Assembly (NCBI GenBank): GCA_910574015.1
Contig: CAJSYQ010000005.1
Span: 82,995 to 146,994 of the forward strand
DNA length: 64,000 nucleotides
Reading direction: 5' to 3'
Origin: Eubacteriaceae bacterium
Lineage (GTDB): Bacteria; Bacillota; Clostridia; Lachnospirales; Lachnospiraceae
Both the position numbers and the translations under genes were made by a program. Below, piece by piece: positions 40,801 through 48,034 of the stretch. Each line of letters opens with the position of its first letter. The stretch's first letter is position 1. The notes beneath the pieces were generated by a model that saw nothing but the letters and a program-made list of their open reading frames with translations, searched no databases and had not been told where the DNA came from.

Positions 40801-43358
40801 CCATTTTCCTCCAGATAATTTTCAAACTGTTCCCGGGACATCAGAATCTGGCGCGCCTTCGTCCCCTCCTCCGGCCCCACTACACCAGCCTCTGACAGCT
40901 GATCCATAATCCGGGCCGCGCGGTTAAATCCGATGCGGAACATCCTCTGCAATAATCCAATGGACGCCTTGTCCTTCTCGATAATAAACATGCCGGCTTC
41001 TACAAAAAGCTCATCCTGATCCGGGGCTCCTCCTGCCGCATCCTGTCCGTTTTTGGCTCCCGGCACCGGTGCCGTCTCAATATGCTTTGTCACTTCGGGA
41101 TTATAGGCGGGACCGCCGCCGCTGTTTTTCAAAAAGCTTACGACGCCATCCCGTTCTTCATCCGACACGAACGCCCCCTGGACACGAATTGGTTTTGGCA
41201 GGTTCTGCGGAGCGAAAAGCATGTCGCCATTCCCCAGAAGCTTGTCTGCCCCGGCGGAATCGATGATCGTTCTGGAATCCACCTGGGACGACACAGACAG
41301 AGCGATCCGGGACGGAATATTGGCCTTGATCAGTCCCGTGATGACATTGACCGACGGGCGCTGTGTGGCCAGTACAAGGTGGATACCGGCCGCACGGGCC
41401 AGCTGGGCAAGACGACAGACCGCATCCTCTACCTCGCCGGGAGCCACCATCATCAGATCGGCAAACTCATCCACAATAATAACGATCTGCGGCATCCTCT
41501 GGAATTCCGGATCGTCCTGCCTTGTGGCTTTGTCAATCCGGGCATTGTAAGATTTGATATCCCGCACGCCGGTATCAGCAAACTTCTGATACCGCTGCGT
41601 CATCTCTGCCACCGCCCAGGCAAGTGCCGCCGAGGCCTTCTTCGGATCCTTTACTACCGGGATCATCAGATGGGGGATGTCCTCATAAGCGGTGAGCTCT
41701 ACCATCTTGGGATCTACCATGATCATCTTCACCTCATTGGGATCCGCCTTATAGATAATGCTCATGATCAGGGTATTGATCAATACGGATTTGCCGGATC
41801 CGGTGGCGCCTGCTATGAGCAGATGCGGCATCTTAGCGATATCCGTCACAATGGTCTTGCCGCTGATATCCTTTCCAACGGCAAATGTCACCTTGGATCT
41901 GGCCTTTGTAAATTCGGAGCTCTCCAACAGTTCACGGAGCGTAACTGTGGCACGGTGCGGATTGGGCACCTCGATTCCCACGGCCGCCTTTCCTGGTATG
42001 GGCGCTTCGATGCGGATATCGGAAGCTGCCAGACTGAGTTTGATATCATCGGTCAGTCCCGTGATCTTACTTACCTTCACACCCTGTTCCGGAATCAGTT
42101 CATATCGGGTAACACTGGGGCCTAGACTGATATCCCCCATCTTTACATGAACGCCAAAGCTCTCCAGGGTGGTCTGAAGCTTCAGTGCGGTGGCCCGCAG
42201 CTCATTGTTATCCATGCCACGGCTGCCGCCGGATGGACTGCTGAGAAGCTCCAGCGGCGGAAACCGATACGGAACCTCCCTGACAGCGGCCTGATCCAGG
42301 TCTGACTGAACCTTTTCCATCTCCCTGACGTCTGTCCCGCTGGCTTTGGACTCTTTGGTATTCTTCTGTCTGGCGGATGCCTTTTCGCTGGCGGCAGGTA
42401 CGTCTGCCGGTTGCTCTTCCACCGCGGCAGGAAATTCTTCTGCTCCAAATTTCCTGTCCAGCTCCTCCTGATAGACTGGAATTTTGTCTGTCGCCCTATC
42501 CTCCCCCCGTATGATATTCAGATCCGGCAGCACTGGGCCTGCCGGATCCCCCAGTTCTTCCTCTGCCGCCGGCAGGATCTCTTCCATAACAGCAGTTTTC
42601 TTATTCTTTTCCCGGGATTTTTTCTTTTTCTTTTCTGGCAGCGTGTGCTCCTCTTCCTTTGCAAAGGTATATGTATTCATCTTTCTCTCTGCCGGGGCGG
42701 GTTCTGGGAAAGGTTCCTCCTCTTCGTATTCAATGTAATCCTTCTCCGTCTCTCTGTCCGAATAGAGACGGTATAGGGAGGCAAAAAACAGCCTTCCGCT
42801 GATCAGCATAAAGAAGAGGACAACCATGGCGAGAATGACTATAAATGCACCGCCGCGGCCAAGGAGCTTCGCCAGTTCATAAGCCATCAGCCCTCCAAAG
42901 AAACCGCCGCCTCCCTGGTTTTCACTGCAGATGGTATAGATCTGGAAAACATCCTCTGGCTGATCGTTGACAACCCACTGAAACAGGCCGCAGAGACACC
43001 AGTACAGCCCGGTACTGAAGAGCACCCTGCGACGCAGCTCCGGTTTTTGCGGATTGGACAGGTACAGGCCCGATGCCACGATCAGATAAACAGGAAAGAG
43101 ATAGGCCGGAGCCCCTAAAAGTCCGAACAGCAGCTGATTCAGAACTTCTCCAAAAACTCCGCACATATGGAATATACTTAACAGAGATAGGATCCCGAAA
43201 ACAAGAATGGCAAGAAAAGTAATCTCCCGTGCCAGCGGGTTTGTCTTTCTGGCGGGAGATGCTTTTCCTGTCCGTATATTTCCTTTTTTAGCTGTCGTTG
43301 TTTTCTTCTTTGCCTTTGATCCTCTGCCCGTATTTGCCGACCTCTTTTTCGCAGCCAT
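40797..43358 (-). CDS. ftsK: DNA translocase FtsK/SpoIIIE
   Basis: 853 residues. Basic N-terminus (about 1-40), four membrane segments (about 45-195), an acidic/Lys-rich linker (about 200-380), then the motor: alpha/beta region, Walker A GATGSGKS (517-524), Walker B PQIVIIVDEFADLMM, ATQRPSVNVITGLIKANIPSRIAL, and the gamma winged-helix at the end (MFRIGFNRAARIMDQLSEAGVVG) that reads polar DNA sequences. It pumps chromosomal DNA through the closing septum or, in spore formers, into the forespore. A promoter (43412-43440) and a LexA-like box (43449-43462) precede it. TepA upstream is the usual neighbour. Confidence 0.96.
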   Translation of the reverse strand: MAAKKRSANTGRGSKAKKKTTTAKKGNIRTGKASPARKTNPLAREITFLAILVFGILSLLSIFHMCGVFGEVLNQLLFGLLGAPAYLFPVYLIVASGLYLSNPQKPELRRRVLFSTGLYWCLCGLFQWVVNDQPEDVFQIYTICSENQGGGGFFGGLMAYELAKLLGRGGAFIVILAMVVLFFMLISGRLFFASLYRLYSDRETEKDYIEYEEEEPFPEPAPAERKMNTYTFAKEEEHTLPEKKKKKSREKNKKTAVMEEILPAAEEELGDPAGPVLPDLNIIRGEDRATDKIPVYQEELDRKFGAEEFPAAVEEQPADVPAASEKASARQKNTKESKASGTDVREMEKVQSDLDQAAVREVPYRFPPLELLSSPSGGSRGMDNNELRATALKLQTTLESFGVHVKMGDISLGPSVTRYELIPEQGVKVSKITGLTDDIKLSLAASDIRIEAPIPGKAAVGIEVPNPHRATVTLRELLESSEFTKARSKVTFAVGKDISGKTIVTDIAKMPHLLIAGATGSGKSVLINTLIMSIIYKADPNEVKMIMVDPKMVELTAYEDIPHLMIPVVKDPKKASAALAWAVAEMTQRYQKFADTGVRDIKSYNARIDKATRQDDPEFQRMPQIVIIVDEFADLMMVAPGEVEDAVCRLAQLARAAGIHLVLATQRPSVNVITGLIKANIPSRIALSVSSQVDSRTIIDSAGADKLLGNGDMLFAPQNLPKPIRVQGAFVSDEERDGVVSFLKNSGGGPAYNPEVTKHIETAPVPGAKNGQDAAGGAPDQDELFVEAGMFIIEKDKASIGLLQRMFRIGFNRAARIMDQLSEAGVVGPEEGTKARQILMSREQFENYLEENG

Positions 43359-43411
43359 TTCTTACTTATCCTCCCGATATGATTCCTTTATTTTTGCTGT
43401 ACTGGTATCAT

Positions 43412-43440
43412 ATTATACTACGAAAAATCATTCCATGCAA
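43412..43440 (-). promoter_or_regulatory. ftsK promoter
   Basis: Minus-strand TTGCAT (43440-43435), 17-base spacer, TATAAT (43417-43412). Start of transcription near 43405, about 45 bases before the ftsK ATG. Confidence 0.65.
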
Positions 43441-43448
43441 GTAATTTG

Positions 43449-43462
43449 CGAACAAATGTTTT
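43449..43462. promoter_or_regulatory. LexA-type box upstream of the ftsK promoter
   Basis: CGAAC-AAAT-GTTTT on the plus strand matches the SOS pattern CGAAC-N4-GTTCG in the left half and GTT of the right half. Its core ACAAATGTT is the reverse complement of the core of lexA operator 1 at 22295. It lies 9 bases upstream of the -35 and touches the tepA stop codon. Confidence 0.45.
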
Positions 43463-44118
43463 TAATGATAATCCCGATCCGTGTCCACGGTCTGTATCAT
43501 TGTGTAGAGCTTTGCCAGCGCGCGGCTGATTCCGCCCACCTCCTGTATCAGTCCCTGGACCACCGCCTCCTTGCCCACCAGAACAGTTCCCAGATCTTTG
43601 GAAAGCATGCTGGTGTTCATCATCAGTTCTTCCAGAACCTTTTTGTCCGCCTGGCTGTGACTGGCGATAAAGTCCAGAATCCGGTCCTGGATCTGCTGGA
43701 ACTGGCTGTAAGTCTGCGGCGTACCGAGAACCTGTCCATTCATGCGGACCGGATGGATGATCATGGTGGCCGATGGTACGATAAAGGAGTAATCTGTCGC
43801 CACTGCCAGCGGCACCCCGATGGAATGGCTGTCGCCAATGATAAGCGATACCGTGGGCTTACTGAGCGAGGCGATCATCTCTGCCAACGCAAGCCCGCAG
43901 GATACATCGCCCCCCACCGTATTCATCAGAAATAAGATTCCCTTTGTCTCCCTGGATTGTTCTGTCTGCGCCAGAAGAGGGAGCAGATGTTCGTATTTTG
44001 TCGTCTTTGCTTTTTCTGAAAGACAATCGTGTCCCTCGATCTCACCAATAATTGAAATGATCTGAATACCGTTTCCTTCTATCAGTCCATATTCCCTAAT
44101 CTCATCTTCCTGTTCCAT
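43462..44118 (-). CDS. tepA: TepA-like ClpP-family serine protease
   Basis: 218 residues, ClpP/crotonase fold. Motifs: GILFLMNTVGGDVSCGLALAEMIASL, nucleophile Ser99 in GDSHSIGVPLAVATDYSFI, and His122 in TMIIHPVRMNG. The N-terminal ClpX/ClpA contact motifs of true ClpP are missing. In B. subtilis the homologue (YmfB/TepA) lies just upstream of spoIIIE as here and has been linked to signal peptide removal and protein export; the real substrate is open. A possible extended -10 (TG-T-TATACT, 44185-44190 minus) overlaps one of two direct repeats. Confidence 0.85.
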   Translation of the reverse strand: MEQEDEIREYGLIEGNGIQIISIIGEIEGHDCLSEKAKTTKYEHLLPLLAQTEQSRETKGILFLMNTVGGDVSCGLALAEMIASLSKPTVSLIIGDSHSIGVPLAVATDYSFIVPSATMIIHPVRMNGQVLGTPQTYSQFQQIQDRILDFIASHSQADKKVLEELMMNTSMLSKDLGTVLVGKEAVVQGLIQEVGGISRALAKLYTMIQTVDTDRDYH

Positions 44119-44144
44119 ATTATCAATCCTTTCCCAATTAATAC

Positions 44145-44189
44145 TTCTATCCAGAGTATGGTCATATCTTCATTTTCTATTCAGAGTAT
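44145..44189. repeat. Pair of 15-base direct repeats, 30 bases apart
   Basis: TTCTATCCAGAGTAT at 44145-44159 and TTCTATTCAGAGTAT at 44175-44189 differ at one base and are exactly 30 bases apart (three helical turns). They lie in the divergent region between tepA and the DUF6512 gene and cover a possible tepA -10. This is the geometry of a two-site operator. Confidence 0.5.
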
Positions 44190-44240
44190 AACAATTACTC
44201 CACCGCATATACTATATAGGAAAAAAATGTGAGGTATCCT

Positions 44241-44753
44241 ATGTCAGAAAATAAAATTAGAAAAATAGAAATCACGGCCTTTATCGCAGCCTGCATTTTA
44301 GGAGTGCTGTTTCATTTTGTCTACGACTGGACAGGCAAGAATCCGGCGGCCGCTGCGTTTTTCCCTGTAAATGAATCAACCTGGGAGCATCTAAAGCTTG
44401 TTTTCTTTCCTATTCTAATCCTTTCCTTTGGGGAATATTTTTTCCTGCAGCCATCACAGAGAGAACGGTTCTGGTGGGCAAAGCTGGCCTCCGCGCTGAC
44501 GGGAATGGCGCTGACGGTCACTCTTTTCTACACCTACACCGGAGTGTACGGAAAAAATGTTGACTTTCTTAATATAATGCTGTATTTCCTTTCCATGGCC
44601 GCCGCCTATGTGCTCAGCTATTCCTGGATAAACAGCGGGAGGAAAAGTATACTGCCGGAATCGGTGAGTTTCGTATGTTTTCTGCTGCTGATTCTGGTTT
44701 TTACCATCTTTACATTCTATCCTCCGGATATCGGGTTATTTCGTGAACCATAA
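44241..44753 (+). CDS. DUF6512 family membrane protein
   Basis: 170 residues from the ATG at 44241 (TGAGG 6 bases upstream); a GTG at 44229 is in frame but would include that site. Five hydrophobic segments. The stretch LGVLFHFVYDWTGKNPAAAAFFPVNESTWEHLKLVFFP is the family hallmark. Function unknown; common in Lachnospiraceae and relatives. Divergent from tepA and convergent with pnp. Confidence 0.75.
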   Translation: MSENKIRKIEITAFIAACILGVLFHFVYDWTGKNPAAAAFFPVNESTWEHLKLVFFPILILSFGEYFFLQPSQRERFWWAKLASALTGMALTVTLFYTYTGVYGKNVDFLNIMLYFLSMAAAYVLSYSWINSGRKSILPESVSFVCFLLLILVFTIFTFYPPDIGLFREP

Positions 44754-44765
44754 AAAATTGCAATA

Positions 44766-44804
44766 AAAAGACGGGAGAGAGCCATCGGCATCTCACCCGC
44801 TTTT
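44766..44804. terminator. Bidirectional terminator between the DUF6512 gene and pnp
   Basis: Stem of AAAA-(GA)-CGGG-(A)-GAGA-GCC, loop ATC, GGC-(A)-TCTC-(A)-CCCG-(CT)-TTTT. Flanked by A and T tracts, so it can work on both strands. Located between convergent genes. Confidence 0.78.
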
Positions 44805-44836
44805 AATTTAATCTTAATTTCTTTTATCTTATTCTT

Positions 44837-46930
44837 TTATTTCTCAGGCACATCTTTGATGCTGAAACTGATACGTCCCATCTTGTCCTTGCCAAGGCAG
44901 ATAACCTTTACCTTATCACCAAGGGTAAGCTCATCCTCTACATGGTTGATGCGGCGTCTGGCAATGTTGGAAATATGGACCATTCCCTCTTTGCCAGGAG
45001 CGAACTCGATAAATGCACCAAAGTCCTTGATGCTGACCACAGTTCCCTCCAGAATCTGTCCCTTTTCAAAATCAGTCACAATAATCTCGATGAGGCGGAT
45101 CGCCTCTTCCATGGCCGCCTTATCCGTGCCGCACACAGAAACTGCACCATCGTCTGTAATGTCTATCTTAACACCAGTGCGGTCAATCAGGGCGTTGATG
45201 GTCTTGCCTCTCTGTCCTACGACATCACCAATCTTCTGCGGGTCGATCATGATCTGTCGGATCTTCGGTGCGTACACACTGAGTTCCTTTCGCGGTTCCG
45301 CAATTGCTTTCAGCATGACTTCGTCCAGAATATATTCCCGTGCCTCCTTGGTGCGGTAGATCGCCTGTTCCACAATCTCTCTTGTGAGTCCGTGAATCTT
45401 GATATCCATCTGGATCGCGGTGATCCCTTTATGTGTTCCGGCAACCTTGAAATCCATATCCCCAAAGAAATCTTCCAGCCCCTGGATATCCGTAAGAATC
45501 AGATAATCGTCGTCGGTCTCTCCTGTTACCAGACCCACCGATATGCCTGCCACTGGTGCCTTCACCGGTACACCTGCCGCCATAAGCGACAATGTGGAGG
45601 CACAAATACTTCCCTGGGATGTGGAGCCGTTGGATTCCAGAATCTCCGATACCGTACGGATCGTATATGGGAATTCTTCCTCACTGGGGAGAACCGGAAG
45701 AAGGGCTCTCTCTGCCAGGGCACCATGACCGATCTCACGGCGTCCAGGTCCGCGGGAAGGCCGTGTCTCTCCGACAGACCAGGACGGGAAGTTATAATGA
45801 TGAATATATCTCTTACTTGTCTTACTTTCATCCAAACCATCCAGCTTCTGTTTCTCGGACAGAGGCGCCAGTGTCGTAATGTTCAGAACCTGTGTCTGTC
45901 CGCGCGAGAAGAGTCCGGAACCATGAACGGTAGGAAGTACATCCACCTCCGCGTGGAGCGGACGGATCTGCTTGATCTCTCTTCCATCCGGACGCTTCTG
46001 ATCTTTTAGGATCATCTTGCGGACGGTCATCTTCTGGAATTTATAGACGGCGTCGTCAATAAACGGAATCCAGTCCTCGTGATCCTCTTTATATCGCTCT
46101 TCCAGCTGATCCTTGATCTTCCGGATATTTTCTTCACGAACCTGTTTTACATCTGTAAATACCGCCTCTTCCATGGCTGCCGGCGTGATAAAGCCTACCA
46201 TGTCCTCATACAGGTCGGCAGGAATTTCGAAATGCTCATATTCGTGTTTCTCTTTTCCACACTCTGCAACAATCTTATCAAAGAACTCAATGATCTGACC
46301 ATTGACCTCGTGGGCACCATAGATGGCCTTGATCATGATTTCTTCGGATACTTCATTGGCACCTGCCTCGATCATAATCACTTTTTCACGGGTAGAAGCT
46401 ACTGTGAGGGCAAGCTCTGACTTCTCTCTCTGCTCAAAGGTAGGGTTGTACACAAGCTCTCCATCTACCAGGCCAACCTGTGTCGCAGCGGTAGGTCCGT
46501 CAAAGGGAATGTCGGAAATACTCGTCGCCAGAGCAGAACCCAGCATGGCAAGAAGTTCTGGAGCACAATCCTGGTCAACATTCATAACCAGATTCTCAAG
46601 GGTTACATCATTGCGGTAATCCTTTGGAAACAACGGGCGCATTGGCCGATCAATGACACGGCAGGTAAGAATGGAATTATCAGAAGGTTTGCCCTCCCGT
46701 CTTGTAAATCCTCCCGGAATACGTCCTACAGAATACATCTTTTCATGGTATTCCACACTCAATGGGAAGAAATCAATTCCCTCCCTGGGTTTTTCTGAAG
46801 CAGTGGCAGTAGAAAGCACAACGGTACTGCCATACCGCATAAATGCGGCGCCATTTGCCTGGGCAGCAACCCGTCCGATATCTACGGACAATGTTCTGCC
46901 GGCTAGATCCATACTAAATGTTTTATACAT
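44837..46930 (-). CDS. pnp: Polynucleotide phosphorylase
   Basis: 697 residues from the ATG at 46930 (GGAGG 5 bases upstream). 3'-5' phosphorolytic exoribonuclease. Two RNase PH domains: the first with GRVAAQANGAAFMRYGSTVVLSTA and RREGKPSDNSILTCRVIDRPMRPLFP, the second with RPDGREIKQIRPL, GSGLFSRGQTQVL and SCQ-equivalent region DIQGLEDFFGDMDFKVAGT. A KH domain (about 550-605: GDVVGQRGKTINALID) and an S1 domain (about 615-690: LEGTVVSIKDFGAFIEFAPGKEGMVHIS) follow. It has its own promoter and a terminator-like hairpin in its leader. It is separated from rpsO, its usual neighbour. Confidence 0.97.
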   Translation of the reverse strand: MYKTFSMDLAGRTLSVDIGRVAAQANGAAFMRYGSTVVLSTATASEKPREGIDFFPLSVEYHEKMYSVGRIPGGFTRREGKPSDNSILTCRVIDRPMRPLFPKDYRNDVTLENLVMNVDQDCAPELLAMLGSALATSISDIPFDGPTAATQVGLVDGELVYNPTFEQREKSELALTVASTREKVIMIEAGANEVSEEIMIKAIYGAHEVNGQIIEFFDKIVAECGKEKHEYEHFEIPADLYEDMVGFITPAAMEEAVFTDVKQVREENIRKIKDQLEERYKEDHEDWIPFIDDAVYKFQKMTVRKMILKDQKRPDGREIKQIRPLHAEVDVLPTVHGSGLFSRGQTQVLNITTLAPLSEKQKLDGLDESKTSKRYIHHYNFPSWSVGETRPSRGPGRREIGHGALAERALLPVLPSEEEFPYTIRTVSEILESNGSTSQGSICASTLSLMAAGVPVKAPVAGISVGLVTGETDDDYLILTDIQGLEDFFGDMDFKVAGTHKGITAIQMDIKIHGLTREIVEQAIYRTKEAREYILDEVMLKAIAEPRKELSVYAPKIRQIMIDPQKIGDVVGQRGKTINALIDRTGVKIDITDDGAVSVCGTDKAAMEEAIRLIEIIVTDFEKGQILEGTVVSIKDFGAFIEFAPGKEGMVHISNIARRRINHVEDELTLGDKVKVICLGKDKMGRISFSIKDVPEK

Positions 46931-46981
46931 ACTGACCTCCATTTTATTGTCTTTTGTATGCAGCAAGCTCCGAAACATCTG

Positions 46982-47012
46982 AAAAACACACTCTGCCGGA
47001 AAGTGTGCTTTT
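46982..47012 (-). terminator. Terminator-like hairpin in the pnp leader
   Basis: On the minus strand AAAAGCACACT, 9-base loop, AGTGTGTTTTT with all 11 pairs formed (one G-T). It lies between the pnp promoter and the pnp start. It may end transcripts of the upstream HAD gene, or serve as an attenuator or processing stem for pnp. Confidence 0.65.
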
Positions 47013-47048
47013 CAGAAGTCTCGGTGCCATCTCCATGCATACCGTATC

Positions 47049-47077
47049 ATTATACATGAAAATGGAATAAATTGCAA
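47049..47077 (-). promoter_or_regulatory. pnp promoter
   Basis: Minus-strand TTGCAA (47077-47072), 17-base spacer ending in TG, TATAAT (47054-47049). Predicted start near 47042, giving a leader of about 110 bases with a stable hairpin. Confidence 0.72.
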
Positions 47078-47102
47078 GTTGTGAAACAGGGATATCCGTG
47101 TT

Positions 47103-47921
47103 TCAGATAAGTCCCAGATCACGAAACGCCTTGGCTATTCCATTGTTCTCTACATTTGTAGTCATATAATCTGCCATATCCTTCAGCTCAGGAATTCCAT
47201 TTTCCATAGCAGTACAAAAGGCAGCATAACGGAACATGTCCATATCATCCGGCCCGTCCCCTATGGCAATGCTGTTCTCAGAGGGAATGTGCCAATAGGC
47301 AAGAAGCTCGTCCATGCCGCTGGCCTTTGATACTCCTTTCTGTGCAAACATACCGGAATAATTCAGTCCACATCCCAGACTGCTTCCCAGGATCTGAAAA
47401 TATCCCTCCAGTTTCCCGCATAGCTCCCGGAGCTTTTCATCCACTGAGCCTGTTTCATCAAAATATAGAATGCCCTCCAGCGCCGCTTTGGAGGCCGGAT
47501 CCTCCACAATAGTGATGCCGTTCAGAAACCTGTCTCCATCCAGTCCCCGCTGTCTAAAAAAATCCAGAATCTTCTTCCGGCTGTCTGATACGGCATATCT
47601 CCCATGAACCCCCTGTACCAATGCGGTTATATCACTCTGTTTCAGTAACAGGAGGAGCTCCCGCACTTTTTCGTGATCCAGCATATGGTGTGATATGATC
47701 TCATCCCCACAGCGTATATAGGCACCAGCAGACGCAATAATTCCGTCCGGCGGTATCCGGATCAGCCATGGATAGATGCCGGTATAGGTCCGGTCAGTGC
47801 ACAGCACTATTTTATGTCCGTTGTCTCTCGCCTTCTGCAGGGCAGGGAGCGTTCCCTCTGGCATATGCTGGTGAAAATCAATCAGCGTCCCGTCAATATC
47901 AAGAAAAACCACTTTCCCCAT
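47103..47921 (-). CDS. Cof-type HAD-family sugar phosphatase-like hydrolase
   Basis: 272 residues from the ATG at 47921 (GGAAGGG site nearby). HAD motif I is VFLDIDGTLIDF with nucleophile Asp, motif II IVLCTDRT, motif III the Lys near QKGVSKASGMDEL, motif IV AIGDGPDDMDMF. The type C2 cap (about 80-190) places it with Cof/YbjI enzymes that remove phosphate from sugars or cofactors. Exact substrate unknown. Sits between the large lipoprotein and pnp, behind a perfect 22-bp inverted repeat. Confidence 0.88.
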   Translation of the reverse strand: MGKVVFLDIDGTLIDFHQHMPEGTLPALQKARDNGHKIVLCTDRTYTGIYPWLIRIPPDGIIASAGAYIRCGDEIISHHMLDHEKVRELLLLLKQSDITALVQGVHGRYAVSDSRKKILDFFRQRGLDGDRFLNGITIVEDPASKAALEGILYFDETGSVDEKLRELCGKLEGYFQILGSSLGCGLNYSGMFAQKGVSKASGMDELLAYWHIPSENSIAIGDGPDDMDMFRYAAFCTAMENGIPELKDMADYMTTNVENNGIAKAFRDLGLI

Positions 47922-47944
47922 CGGCACCCTTCCTCCATTAAAAA

Positions 47945-47994
47945 ACACAGATTTCACATAATTACTACATACAGTAATTATGTGAAATCTGTGT
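47945..47994 (-). terminator. Perfect 22-bp inverted repeat with T tract (terminator-like)
   Basis: Left arm 47945-47966 and right arm 47973-47994 are exact reverse complements (starting ACACAGATTTCACA) with a 6-base loop. On the minus strand the stem is followed by TTTTTT, so it should terminate transcription of the lipoprotein gene. The arm is much longer than those of the other terminators in this window. Confidence 0.75.
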
Positions 47995-48034
47995 CCGGTT
48001 TATTCATCTGAAGCGAGGGATGCCGAAGCCGAAA

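Noticed and set aside
41082..42125. Plus-strand open frame of 347 codons
   Set aside because: Antisense to the motor part of ftsK; no motif and composition typical of a reverse-strand shadow.
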